A DNA stretch of 8,326 bases from Muribaculaceae bacterium (GTDB lineage: Bacteria > Bacteroidota > Bacteroidia > Bacteroidales > Muribaculaceae): the NCBI GenBank assembly GCA_017619255.1, contig JAFZSS010000091.1, positions 1 to 8,326 of the forward strand, given 5' to 3'. Every line of letters starts with the position of its first letter. Within the stretch, counting starts at the first letter, position 1. The notes under the pieces were generated by a model that made no database searches, was not told the DNA's origin, and saw only the letters and a program-made list of their open reading frames with translations. Below are positions 1 through 6,394 of the stretch, in pieces. The translations under genes and the position numbers were made by a program.

Positions 1-1236
1 ATAGGCTTGGATGTTGAAACCACATGGAACAACGCCCTTAAAGGAGTGAGCGGTGCAGGACCTATTACTCATTTTGACACCACACTGTTCAAGACCAAGT
101 TTGCTTGCGAGATCAAGGGTTTTGATCCGTTGAACTATGTGACCGACCCCAACGACCGCCGCGAGGTGAAGGACTTCAAGCGCAATGACCTGTACACGCA
201 GTATGCGCTGGCCTGTGCCAAGCAAGCCGTTGAGGACGCCAACCTGCTTGCCGACGGCATTGACCACGACGAGATCGGCGTGATTTTCGGCTCAGGTATC
301 GGCGGTCTCCACACCTTTGAGGAGCAATCAGGCGATTACGCCAGGCATGAGGACCGCGGCCCGATGTACAGCCCGTTCTTCATCCCGACGATGATTGCCG
401 ACATGGCTGCTGGCCAGATCTCGATCAAGTACGGTTTCCGCGGTCCCAACTTCGGTATTGTTTCAGCGTGCGCCACATCGACCAACACGCTCATCGACGC
501 CTTCAACTATGTGCGCTTGGGCAAGGCCAAGGCCATCCTCACCGGTGGCAGTGAGGCCCCGTTGTTCCCTGCCGGCGTGGGCGGTTTCAACGCCATGAAG
601 GCCATCTCGCTGCGCAACGACGACCCTGAGGGCGCATCGCGCCCCTTCAGCGGTTCGCGCGACGGCTTCGTGATGGGTGAGGGCGGCGTGTGCCTCGTGT
701 TTGAGGAACTTGAGCATGCCCTGGCACGCGGTGCCAAGATTTACGGTGAGGTCATCGGTGCCGGCATGAGCGCCGACGCTTATCACATCACCGCCAGCCA
801 TCCCGAAGGCTTGGGCGCCAAACTCGTGATGCAACGCGCCATCGAGGACGCCGGCATCAAGGCCGAGGATGTTGACTATGTCAACGCCCACGGCACCTCA
901 ACCCCTGTGGGTGACCTGAGCGAGACCCAGGCCATCAAGGATGTGTTCGGCGAGCATGCCTTCAAGCTCAATGTGAGCAGCACCAAGTCGATGACGGGTC
1001 ACATGCTGGGTGCCACCGGCGCTATGGAGGCCCTCTTCTGTGTTCTCGCCTGCCGCGACGACATCGTACCGCCGACCATCAACCATGCCGACGGTGATGA
1101 CGATGAGAACATCGACTACAAGATGAACTTCACATTCAACAAGGCACAGAAGCGAACAGTAAACATTGCACTGTCCAACACTTTTGGATTTGGTGGACAC
1201 AATGCCAGCATCATCGTGAAGAAGTACCAGAAATAA
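1..1236 (+). CDS. fabF: 3-oxoacyl-[acyl-carrier-protein] synthase II (FabF), 5'-truncated by the window edge
   Basis: This is a condensing enzyme of type II fatty acid synthesis. It joins malonyl-ACP to a growing acyl-ACP in the cytoplasm. The frame is open from base 1 with no proper start. Compared with E. coli FabF, about 16 N-terminal residues lie upstream, so the TTG at base 7 is not a real start. The Cys-His-His catalytic set is visible, counting codons from base 1: Cys157 in SACATS (codon at 469), His297 in NAHGTSTPVGD (codon at 889) and His334 in KSMTGHMLGATGA (codon at 1000). The C-terminal glycine loop reads FGFGGHNAS. FabF rather than FabB is favoured by overall similarity to E. coli FabF and by the rnc neighbour 23 bases downstream. 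The Bacteroidota order acpP-fabF-rnc suggests that acpP lies just outside the window. No promoter is visible, so it is upstream. Confidence 0.96.
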   Translation: MGLDVETTWNNALKGVSGAGPITHFDTTLFKTKFACEIKGFDPLNYVTDPNDRREVKDFKRNDLYTQYALACAKQAVEDANLLADGIDHDEIGVIFGSGIGGLHTFEEQSGDYARHEDRGPMYSPFFIPTMIADMAAGQISIKYGFRGPNFGIVSACATSTNTLIDAFNYVRLGKAKAILTGGSEAPLFPAGVGGFNAMKAISLRNDDPEGASRPFSGSRDGFVMGEGGVCLVFEELEHALARGAKIYGEVIGAGMSADAYHITASHPEGLGAKLVMQRAIEDAGIKAEDVDYVNAHGTSTPVGDLSETQAIKDVFGEHAFKLNVSSTKSMTGHMLGATGAMEALFCVLACRDDIVPPTINHADGDDDENIDYKMNFTFNKAQKRTVNIALSNTFGFGGHNASIIVKKYQK

Positions 1237-1259
1237 TCTCACCTGGGATAGACATCAGG

Positions 1260-2036
1260 ATGTTGTTGAGCAACGCCATATCACTGATAAAGCTCCTTTT
1301 CGTCAAGGATAAGGAGCTTTATCTTTTTATTCACCGCGTCACCGGCTACTATCCCCGTGACATCAAGCCCTACCAGCTGGCGATGATCCACCGCTCCAAG
1401 CCGTTGAAACTGGCTGACGGCCGGTGGGCCAACAATGAGCGGCTGGAGTTTCTGGGCGATGCTGTACTGGACAATGTGGTGGCCGATTTCCTGTATGACA
1501 CCTTCCCCGGCAAGCACGAGGGTTTCCTGACCTCGACGCGCGCCAAAATCGTGCAGCGCGAGAGCCTGAACCGCATCGGCAACATCCTGCACTTGGACCG
1601 GCATGTGCATGCGCTGACCCACAGCTCCTCACACAACAGTTACATCTGCGGCAATGCCCTCGAGGCGCTTGTCGGCGCCGTCTATCTGGACCAGGGCTAC
1701 AAGCGTTGCCGCCGCTTCATCATCAACCGACTCATCAAGAAACACTTTGACCTGAACGACCTGGTCAAGACCGACCAGAATTTCAAGTCACGCCTCATCG
1801 AGTGGACCCAGAAATACCGGGTCACCATCGAGTATGAACTCGTGGATTCCTACTGCGACGCCGACAAGAACCCCGTCTTCCGCACAGCTGTCATCCTGGG
1901 CGGCATCTACGCCAGCGATGGCGTAGGCTACAGCAAAAAAGAGTCCCACCAGAACGCCTCCAAGACAGCCCTCGAGCGGCTACAGCACGATCCGCAGTTC
2001 TGCGAACAGGTGCTCTCCACTGCTACCATCGAGTAG
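1260..2036 (+). CDS. rnc: Ribonuclease III
   Basis: This double-strand-specific endoribonuclease processes rRNA precursors and structured mRNAs. The 258-residue protein has an RNase III domain at about residues 10-165, with the signature NERLEFLGDAVLD at 59-71. A double-stranded RNA-binding domain covers about 174-243 (NFKSRLIEWTQ to SKKESHQNASKTALERL). Metal-binding positions matching E. coli are Glu60, Glu63, Asp67, Glu88 and Glu135. The position equal to E. coli Asp114 is Asn132 (GNALEALVGA). From memory, other Bacteroidota enzymes also have GNAxEA here, so this is probably lineage-typical rather than inactivating. The ATG at 1260 was chosen because residues 8-32 (KLLFVKDKELYLF and onward) resemble the N-terminus of Bacteroides RNase III. 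The gene is probably co-transcribed with fabF. A terminator-like hairpin at 1286-1323 lies inside the first 25 codons and could attenuate expression or be a self-cleavage target. No clear terminator follows the gene. Confidence 0.96.
   Translation: MLLSNAISLIKLLFVKDKELYLFIHRVTGYYPRDIKPYQLAMIHRSKPLKLADGRWANNERLEFLGDAVLDNVVADFLYDTFPGKHEGFLTSTRAKIVQRESLNRIGNILHLDRHVHALTHSSSHNSYICGNALEALVGAVYLDQGYKRCRRFIINRLIKKHFDLNDLVKTDQNFKSRLIEWTQKYRVTIEYELVDSYCDADKNPVFRTAVILGGIYASDGVGYSKKESHQNASKTALERLQHDPQFCEQVLSTATIE
1286..1328 (+). terminator. Terminator-like hairpin inside the 5' end of rnc (possible attenuator or RNase III site)
   Basis: The left arm GATAAAGCTCCTT (1286-1298) and right arm AAGGAGCTTTATC (1311-1323) are perfect 13-bp complements around a 12-base loop, followed at once by TTTTT (1324-1328) and then ATT. 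Inside the loop, after a T-T mismatch, two further pairs (1300-1309 and 1301-1308) can stack. The shape is that of an intrinsic terminator, yet it lies 26 bases into the rnc reading frame. That frame encodes a conserved-looking N-terminus, so the hairpin overlaps real coding sequence. It may reduce read-through from fabF into rnc, or be cut by RNase III itself. Function is inferred. Confidence 0.5.
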
Positions 2037-2044
2037 TCGCACGG

Positions 2045-2098
2045 CTATAGTGACTATAGTGGTAATAGGAGCCATAGGAACTGCGGTTACCATAAGCG
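2045..2098. repeat. Degenerate 9-bp tandem repeat downstream of rnc
   Basis: Starting 8 bases after the rnc stop, the spacer reads in 9-base steps: CTATAGTGA, CTATAGTGG, TAATAGGAG, CCATAGGAA, CTGCGGTTA, CCATAAGCG. Units 1 and 2 match at 8 of 9 positions. Later units decay but keep an ATAG or ATAA core, except the fifth. CTATAG is self-complementary, so the first two units could also pair as a small hairpin. The rest of the 208-base spacer (2037-2244) has no convincing terminator. Confidence 0.6.
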
Positions 2099-2192
2099 AG
2101 CCTTCCTGAATTTCCCCACCGGTTCATCCGCTAACAAATGTGAAGAAGTGTAAAAAATGGTTCCATCATGGGGCCGTTTCGTCAATCTTTTG

Positions 2193-2200
2193 TAAATTCG
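2193..2200 (+). promoter_or_regulatory. Weak -7-like element upstream of the membrane protein gene
   Basis: TAAATTCG differs at one position from the Bacteroidota -7 consensus TAnnTTTG and lies about 45 bases before the ATG at 2245, leaving a leader of about 40 bases. No TTTG is seen at the expected -33 distance, so the call is weak. Confidence 0.3.
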
Positions 2201-2244
2201 CCACCTATTTCGGCCTTTCTGGGGCCCTCAAAAGACTATAATTC

Positions 2245-2904
2245 ATGAGACCGATCACTAATATACTGCTTGTGCTGGCGCTCATTTGCTATGTGTTCCT
2301 GCCCTTCCTCGATATTTCGCTGATGGGCACTGTCACGGGCTTGGGCTTCACTGCCGGCACAATCTCCCAGTTCCAATCCTTCAACAGGGTCTTGCTGGCC
2401 TTGATACCTTTTGCCGCATGTTTTGGCGCTGTTGCACTTAACTGCCTGAAGGGCCGCTGGTGGGTGCTGGGTTCCATTGCCTGCATCCTGCTGTGGATGT
2501 GGTTCTACTCCAAGACCAGCATGACCTATGAAATCAGTCTGCAGCACGCCCCCGAGGTCACTCCCGACAACGATCTGGGCGAGGGCTTCAGCATCATCGG
2601 CACAGGCATCGGCCACAAGATCTCTTATGTGTTGACAATCCTGTCGCTCATCTCTGCGCTGATCTCGCTGCTTCCGTTTAAATTCAACGAGACCATCGAG
2701 AAAGCCGTGGATGACACCTTTGAAGGCGGTCGCCGTCATGTGCGCGAAGAGTTCAAGCGTCTGGAAAATGCCCACAAGGGGAACAAGAGTAAAGGCCACT
2801 TAGTCAACTCCACCCCACCCCCTGTTGAGGACAAGCCCCAAGAGCATGAAGAGACACCGATTGAGGATAAGGAAGATCCCACACGCTTTATGCCCAAAGA
2901 ATAG
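2245..2904 (+). CDS. Four-helix membrane protein of unknown function with charged C-terminal tail
   Basis: The family of this 219-residue protein is not recognised. Four hydrophobic segments are clear at about residues 5-26, 48-68, 71-88 and 124-144. Between helices 3 and 4 lies a polar stretch (about 90-122) containing HAPEVTPDNDLGEG. From residue 146 the protein is hydrophilic: first a likely helical, basic and acidic part (about 148-185, with GGRRHVREEFKRLE), then a Pro/Glu/Asp/Lys-rich, probably disordered end with PPPVEDKPQEHEETPIEDKE. An even number of helices places both ends on the same side. The Arg/Lys after helix 4 favours a cytoplasmic tail. It is encoded alone, 208 bases after rnc, and convergent with the lipoprotein gene. 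The ATG at 2245 is chosen because the first helix begins directly after it. The 187-residue open frame on the opposite strand is a shadow of this gene. Confidence 0.85.
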   Translation: MRPITNILLVLALICYVFLPFLDISLMGTVTGLGFTAGTISQFQSFNRVLLALIPFAACFGAVALNCLKGRWWVLGSIACILLWMWFYSKTSMTYEISLQHAPEVTPDNDLGEGFSIIGTGIGHKISYVLTILSLISALISLLPFKFNETIEKAVDDTFEGGRRHVREEFKRLENAHKGNKSKGHLVNSTPPPVEDKPQEHEETPIEDKEDPTRFMPKE

Positions 2905-2937
2905 GCATCCGACAAAAATCATCTGATAGAATAACAA

Positions 2938-2965
2938 AGCCGACTGCGGATTACCGCGGTCGGCT
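2938..2965. terminator. Bidirectional terminator hairpin between convergent genes
   Basis: AGCCGACTGCGG (2938-2949), loop ATTA, then CCGCGGTCGGCT (2954-2965) gives a 12-bp stem with a single G-U pair. It lies 33 bases after the membrane protein stop and 29 bases beyond the stop of the minus-strand lipoprotein gene. On the minus strand it is followed by TTTGTTATT, a fair T-rich tail. On the plus strand the tail is only ATATT. It probably serves both genes, better on the minus strand. Confidence 0.8.
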
Positions 2966-2975
2966 ATATTCATTC

Positions 2976-2996
2976 CTCACTTCTAACTCCTGACTC
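2976..2996. repeat. Three-unit 7-bp repeat overlapping the lipoprotein stop codon
   Basis: The plus strand reads CTCACTT, CTAACTC, CTGACTC, three units of the form CTnACTY. The third unit runs into the stop codon of the minus-strand lipoprotein gene (complement of 2995-2997). Read on the minus strand, the repeat supplies two further in-frame stops (TAG, TGA) after the first TGA. Confidence 0.5.
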
Positions 2997-3519
2997 ACTC
3001 AGGGTGGTGCATGTCGATTCGCTTGAAGGTGAGCGGTGAGGTCACCTTCAGCGTGCTCCTGTTGGCGCCATAGAACAGCACCCTGCCCGCCAGCACATCG
3101 TAATTGGCCAACACGCCATGCACCTGCTTGTAAACCATGTCACTCATGTAGATGTAGGCATGGTCCAGCTCCACGCTGTGCAGCAGAGCCCACTTGCCCG
3201 AGAATGACCCCTGCCAGAGCAGCTGCCACTCATCGTGCTCGGTAGTACCGTCGGACGACACATTGGTGCGAATCAGCTCATTATAGTATCCAGTAAAGGT
3301 GCTGTCCTTGTTGTTGAAGGTGTAATACAGCTCGATGAAATGGATACTGTCGTCATACTGATAGACCCAATCACCATCCATGTATTTGCGGTACTGGTCG
3401 TTCAGTTCCACTGTCTCGAGCGTGGTCCAGTCGGTCTCGACAACCTCATGATCACCCTCGCAAGAAGTGAACGCAATAAGTGCGACAATCGCCCAAAGTA
3501 TGGTCTTCAATTGATTCAT
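2995..3519 (-). CDS. Small predicted lipoprotein, possibly lipocalin-like
   Basis: The 174-residue protein starts with a lipoprotein signal peptide: Lys5, a hydrophobic core at 6-17, and FTSC with the lipidated cysteine at residue 20. The acidic residues that follow (EGDHEVVETD) fit the Bacteroidota signal for display on the cell surface. The mature part is rich in aromatic and alternating polar/hydrophobic residues, for example GDWVYQY at 49-55, a run of likely beta strands at 59-80, and LTFKRID near the end. That suggests a small beta-barrel or lipocalin-like fold, but no family is recognised and no ligand can be named. The ATG at 3517-3519 is the natural start because the signal peptide begins there. 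It lies 122 bases downstream of the receptor gene on the same strand, but a hairpin between them suggests separate transcription. The AT-rich 3520-3585 region should hold its promoter, although no clear -7 match is seen. Confidence 0.85.
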   Translation of the reverse strand: MNQLKTILWAIVALIAFTSCEGDHEVVETDWTTLETVELNDQYRKYMDGDWVYQYDDSIHFIELYYTFNNKDSTFTGYYNELIRTNVSSDGTTEHDEWQLLWQGSFSGKWALLHSVELDHAYIYMSDMVYKQVHGVLANYDVLAGRVLFYGANRSTLKVTSPLTFKRIDMHHPE

Positions 3520-3585
3520 AATCCAGATTATTACTATTCTAATAACGCATTAAAACACTCCAATATTGCCTAACGGGAATATAGA

Positions 3586-3621
3586 AGACAAGATTCACTC
3601 CCATGGGAGCAAATCTTGTCT
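3586..3621 (-). terminator. Long symmetrical hairpin downstream of the receptor gene
   Basis: AGACAAGATT (3586-3595) pairs perfectly with AATCTTGTCT (3612-3621). Inside, after matching CA/CA internal loops, CTCCC and GGGAG flank a central AT, so the core CTCCCATGGGAG is a perfect palindrome. It begins 20 bases past the receptor stop codon. The minus-strand tail (TCTATATT) is only moderately T-rich, whereas the plus-strand tail has CTCTTTT. The likely role is termination or 3'-end protection of the receptor mRNA. Confidence 0.65.
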
Positions 3622-3641
3622 CTTTTATTCGTATTGCGGGA

Positions 3642-6194
3642 TCAGTTGCCGCCACCCATGCCACCGCCGACGGGGCTGTTGCCGCTGCCTCCCGACTGCT
3701 TGCCGCTGCCGATGAGGTCGTCGTTCTCGATGGTCTTGTCGGCCTTCTTGACCGAGTTCTTGAGCGAGCCGAAGCGATAGCTGACCTGGATTCCGAACTT
3801 GCGGGTCGTCTGCTCATAGCGCGTCCAGCCGGTCACATCGCCCTGAGTCAAGTATTGCTTGACACTCATGGTCTTGCCGCTGAAGGGCATGATGGCCTGC
3901 AACTGGACCGTCAGGCGGTCTTCCTTGAGGAAGGAGCGCTGCAGGCTGAAGCCATGGAAGAACACCGTACCCATATAGCCATAGAGGTCATTGACACTGC
4001 CACCCCACAACCCGGCGAAACCCGAGAGCTGCAGTTTCCAAGGGAGGAACTGTGTGACATTGGCAAAGAAGTTGCCGCTGATGCGGTCGTTCTTCAGACC
4101 CAATTCCTTGCTCTTGTAGTAGTTGTAACCGATGGAGCCGTTGAACATGAGGTTGGTCTTCTGGAGCATCATCCACTGCACGAAGGCCGAGAGCGTCGTC
4201 GAGTAGGTCTTGAGGGTGTTGGCATAGGTCGATACCTGCACCAGCCCGTCGGCCCACTTCACAGCACCGATGCCGTTGTTGCTGAACTGGAACTGCGGCG
4301 TGACATTGAAGGTGAACTTGGGGCCCACATGCATGTAGGTCATGCTCACCGAGTGGTAGTGGACACTTCCCAGGTCGGTGTTGCCATAGGAGCGGCTGGT
4401 GGGACTCTCAATCACGGCAGGATTCAGGAAACTGATGCCCGGACGGTTGATCGAGGCGGCATAGGACAGCTTGAGGCTGTTAGACCAGTTGAACTGGTAA
4501 CGCAGGCTGGCACTGGGCACCCAGTCGTTGAGGTGGGCATCATAGGCATCCTGCTGGCCGTCAGGATAGGTGGCACGCAGGTAGCTGTGCTCATAGCGCA
4601 GTCCGGCACGGGCGTCCCACGGACCGCTGTGGAAGGTATAGCTCACATAGGCGGCGCCAACCTGGGTCACATGCTTGTAACGCATGTCGGTATCATCGTC
4701 AATGCCCAGATAATCCAGCATATTGTGGCTGCGGTTCAGACGATAGATGTACTTAGCACCGGTCTCGAGGGTGTGCTTCTCGGCGAGAGGACGCGTCCAG
4801 TCGAGCTGGAAGGTATGCTCATTGAAGTTCTCCTTGCCGTTCTGGTCGATGCCGTAGTAGGGCACGGGCATGTTCACGAGATCGGTATAGCGCGAGTTGT
4901 CCTTGTTCTTGTTGCGGAAAGCCGAGAGCATATAGCTCAGCGTGACGGTCTCGCCTTTCAGGCGCGTGCGGTGCTGGTAGTCCATGCGGGTGTCAAAGTT
5001 GTAGCTGTCGGCCTTGGTGTAGTTGCCCATGCCATAGCTGTACAGGGGCTGTCCAGCGGCATCACGCATCAGGTTGCTGTTGATGCCGTTGCCATCATAA
5101 TTGTAGGCGAAGCCACTCAGTGACCAGGAGAGCAGGTTGAGCGTGTCGGGCTCCCAGCTGGCGCTCACATCGCCGAAGTGGACGGTCACTTTGTCCACAT
5201 CAAAGGCTGTGTTGCCCAACAGCTCGGCTCCGCTCTCGGTGTAACGGTTATACATCGAGCTCTCGTAATTCTGGCCGCCGCCCCTGTCATGGTGGATACC
5301 ATAGTCTATCGACAGCACCACCTTGTCGAGCTGTGTGGTCATGTTCAGTGAGCCACCCAGAGCCCCCATGTGGTCGGCCCTTGCCGATGCCATGCCCGAG
5401 ACGCCCTTGAGCGTGGAGTTGTCAGCCATGACGATATTGAGAATCATGGTCGTGCCCTCGGCGTCATACTTGGCACCAGGCTCGGTGATGACCTCGATGC
5501 GCTTCACGCTGCTGGCGGGCATCGCCTTGAGGATGTCCTTGGCGTTGCGATCAAGCGAGGGATCGGGATGACCGTTGCGGAAAATCTTGAAGTTGGTCTG
5601 GCCGTTGACGCGGATCTCGTCGCTGGCATCCACACTGACCATGGGTACCTTGCGCAGCATGGTCAGCACATTGTTGGTCTTGCTGTCGGCATCGGCCTCG
5701 ATGTTGTAGCCGATGCGGTCCACTTCCTGCTTGATGAGCTGGCGCTGGGCGGTGACCTCCACCTCCTTGAGCTGGATGTTGTCAAACACGCTCAACAGCG
5801 AGTCGTTGATTTCGATGTTGTCGTCAACGGCGACTGCCACCTCACGCGTCAGTTTCAAGGGTACCGAGAAACCCATCTGGCTGTAGGTGCCGTCGAGGGT
5901 GTTCCCGTCAATCTTGCCACTGTAGCTGGCGCCGATTTCGGGTACGGTGACCTCAAGTTTCTCGCCTTTGACCTTGGCCGTGGCCTTGATGCCGAAGGCC
6001 TGCTGGTCAGGTGAGTCGAGTGTTGCGGTGAGCTCCTCGCCATCCTGCTGGAGATTGAGGACGATGGGGATAGAGTAAGTCTGCACCACGATGTTACCTT
6101 TCCAAGCGCCGCTCAAGTCCTGCGCCACCGTGATAAGACTCATCAGGGTGACCAGTGCGACACTAAACAATCTTTTTACAAATGCTCGTTTCAT
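3642..6194 (-). CDS. TonB-dependent-receptor-like outer membrane beta-barrel protein with N-terminal hydrolase-associated-type domain
   Basis: This 850-residue outer membrane protein has a signal peptide at 1-24 (basic start, hydrophobic core, cleavage near TVA/Q). Residues about 27-117 form a beta-rich domain: LSGAWKGNI, LTATLDSPDQQAFGI, EIGASYSGKIDGNTLDGTYSQ, VPLKLTRE. From memory, this pattern is the one found in front of alpha/beta hydrolases and beta-lactamase-like serine hydrolases. It sits here in place of the usual carboxypeptidase-regulatory-like domain. A plug domain follows at about 138-260, with LKEVEVTAQ, TMLRKVPMVSVD, EIRVNGQ and RIEVITEPGAKYDAEGT. The barrel spans about 260-808 and ends in the strand FGIQVSYRF. 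A 42-residue tail (809-850) rich in Gly and Ser follows, which is usual in this Bacteroidota subfamily. It probably imports or binds an unknown ligand with TonB energy. No SusD-type partner adjoins it, and no TonB box could be fixed. A 506-residue open frame on the opposite strand is a shadow. Confidence 0.92.
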   Translation of the reverse strand: MKRAFVKRLFSVALVTLMSLITVAQDLSGAWKGNIVVQTYSIPIVLNLQQDGEELTATLDSPDQQAFGIKATAKVKGEKLEVTVPEIGASYSGKIDGNTLDGTYSQMGFSVPLKLTREVAVAVDDNIEINDSLLSVFDNIQLKEVEVTAQRQLIKQEVDRIGYNIEADADSKTNNVLTMLRKVPMVSVDASDEIRVNGQTNFKIFRNGHPDPSLDRNAKDILKAMPASSVKRIEVITEPGAKYDAEGTTMILNIVMADNSTLKGVSGMASARADHMGALGGSLNMTTQLDKVVLSIDYGIHHDRGGGQNYESSMYNRYTESGAELLGNTAFDVDKVTVHFGDVSASWEPDTLNLLSWSLSGFAYNYDGNGINSNLMRDAAGQPLYSYGMGNYTKADSYNFDTRMDYQHRTRLKGETVTLSYMLSAFRNKNKDNSRYTDLVNMPVPYYGIDQNGKENFNEHTFQLDWTRPLAEKHTLETGAKYIYRLNRSHNMLDYLGIDDDTDMRYKHVTQVGAAYVSYTFHSGPWDARAGLRYEHSYLRATYPDGQQDAYDAHLNDWVPSASLRYQFNWSNSLKLSYAASINRPGISFLNPAVIESPTSRSYGNTDLGSVHYHSVSMTYMHVGPKFTFNVTPQFQFSNNGIGAVKWADGLVQVSTYANTLKTYSTTLSAFVQWMMLQKTNLMFNGSIGYNYYKSKELGLKNDRISGNFFANVTQFLPWKLQLSGFAGLWGGSVNDLYGYMGTVFFHGFSLQRSFLKEDRLTVQLQAIMPFSGKTMSVKQYLTQGDVTGWTRYEQTTRKFGIQVSYRFGSLKNSVKKADKTIENDDLIGSGKQSGGSGNSPVGGGMGGGN

Positions 6195-6224
6195 ATCTAT
6201 TTCTGGGTTTAGTATTTATCGTTA

Positions 6225-6254
6225 CTTTATTATAAGACGCACGAGCGTGGCAAA
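6225..6254 (-). promoter_or_regulatory. Candidate promoter of the receptor gene
   Basis: On the minus strand, TTTG (complement of 6251-6254) is followed after 18 bases by TAATAAAG (complement of 6225-6232), which overlaps TATAAT (complement of 6229-6234). The spacing is close to the Bacteroidota -33/-7 layout, but the -7 match is partial. The start codon would lie about 30 bases downstream of the -7 element. Confidence 0.4.
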
Positions 6255-6344
6255 ATGTTGCACCCGACTCGTTTTTTTTGTCTTCACCCGTTAGACGAGG
6301 GACAGCAACAGAAAACTACACAACACTCACGATTTTTTTGGCAT

Positions 6345-6352
6345 TATTTTTG
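6345..6352 (+). promoter_or_regulatory. -7 promoter element of ybjQ
   Basis: TATTTTTG fits the Bacteroidota -7 consensus TAnnTTTG exactly. It ends 42 bases before the ATG at 6395, leaving a leader of about 35-40 AT-rich bases. No TTTG stands at the expected -33 spacing. A TTTTTTTG run at 6333-6340 is too close to serve. The element lies in the 200-base divergent region shared with the receptor gene. Confidence 0.5.
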
Positions 6353-6394
6353 CAGCATCATGGTTTGAGTTTCATTTTTAATTGATTAGAGATT

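Noticed and set aside
1286..1328. Reading the hairpin simply as the fabF terminator, with rnc starting further downstream
   Set aside because: Residues encoded before and across the hairpin (KLLFVKDKELYLF) resemble the N-terminus of Bacteroides RNase III, and no promoter is visible between 1330 and the catalytic region. The simple reading is not favoured, though it is not fully excluded.
2172..2215. Possible terminator stem GGCCG/CGGCC after rnc
   Set aside because: The stem is only 5 bp with a 34-base loop and no T-tract, well within chance for this composition.
2236..2799. 187-residue open frame on the minus strand, opposite the membrane protein gene
   Set aside because: The plus strand gives a coherent four-helix protein with a start next to the first helix. 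The minus translation has no hydrophobic or domain pattern and no promoter.
3603..5123. 506-residue open frame on the plus strand, opposite the receptor gene
   Set aside because: Its codons are in exact register with the receptor codons on the other strand. In that register, stops appear only where the receptor uses TTA, CTA or TCA, which this GC-rich coding sequence mostly avoids. The translation is low-complexity (rich in Val, Ala, Gly, His) with no domain, while the opposite strand encodes a clear receptor.
5370..6014. 214-residue open frame on the plus strand, opposite the start of the receptor gene
   Set aside because: This is another product of the same codon bias on the opposite strand. 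It is Gly/Val/Asp-rich, has no recognisable family, and covers the conserved signal, N-terminal domain and plug of the receptor.
2995..6194. Receptor plus lipoprotein as a SusC/SusD-like glycan uptake pair
   Set aside because: The lipoprotein has 174 residues, far shorter than SusD proteins (about 500 or more) and without their helical repeats. The receptor also lacks the SusC front domain, and a hairpin separates the two genes.
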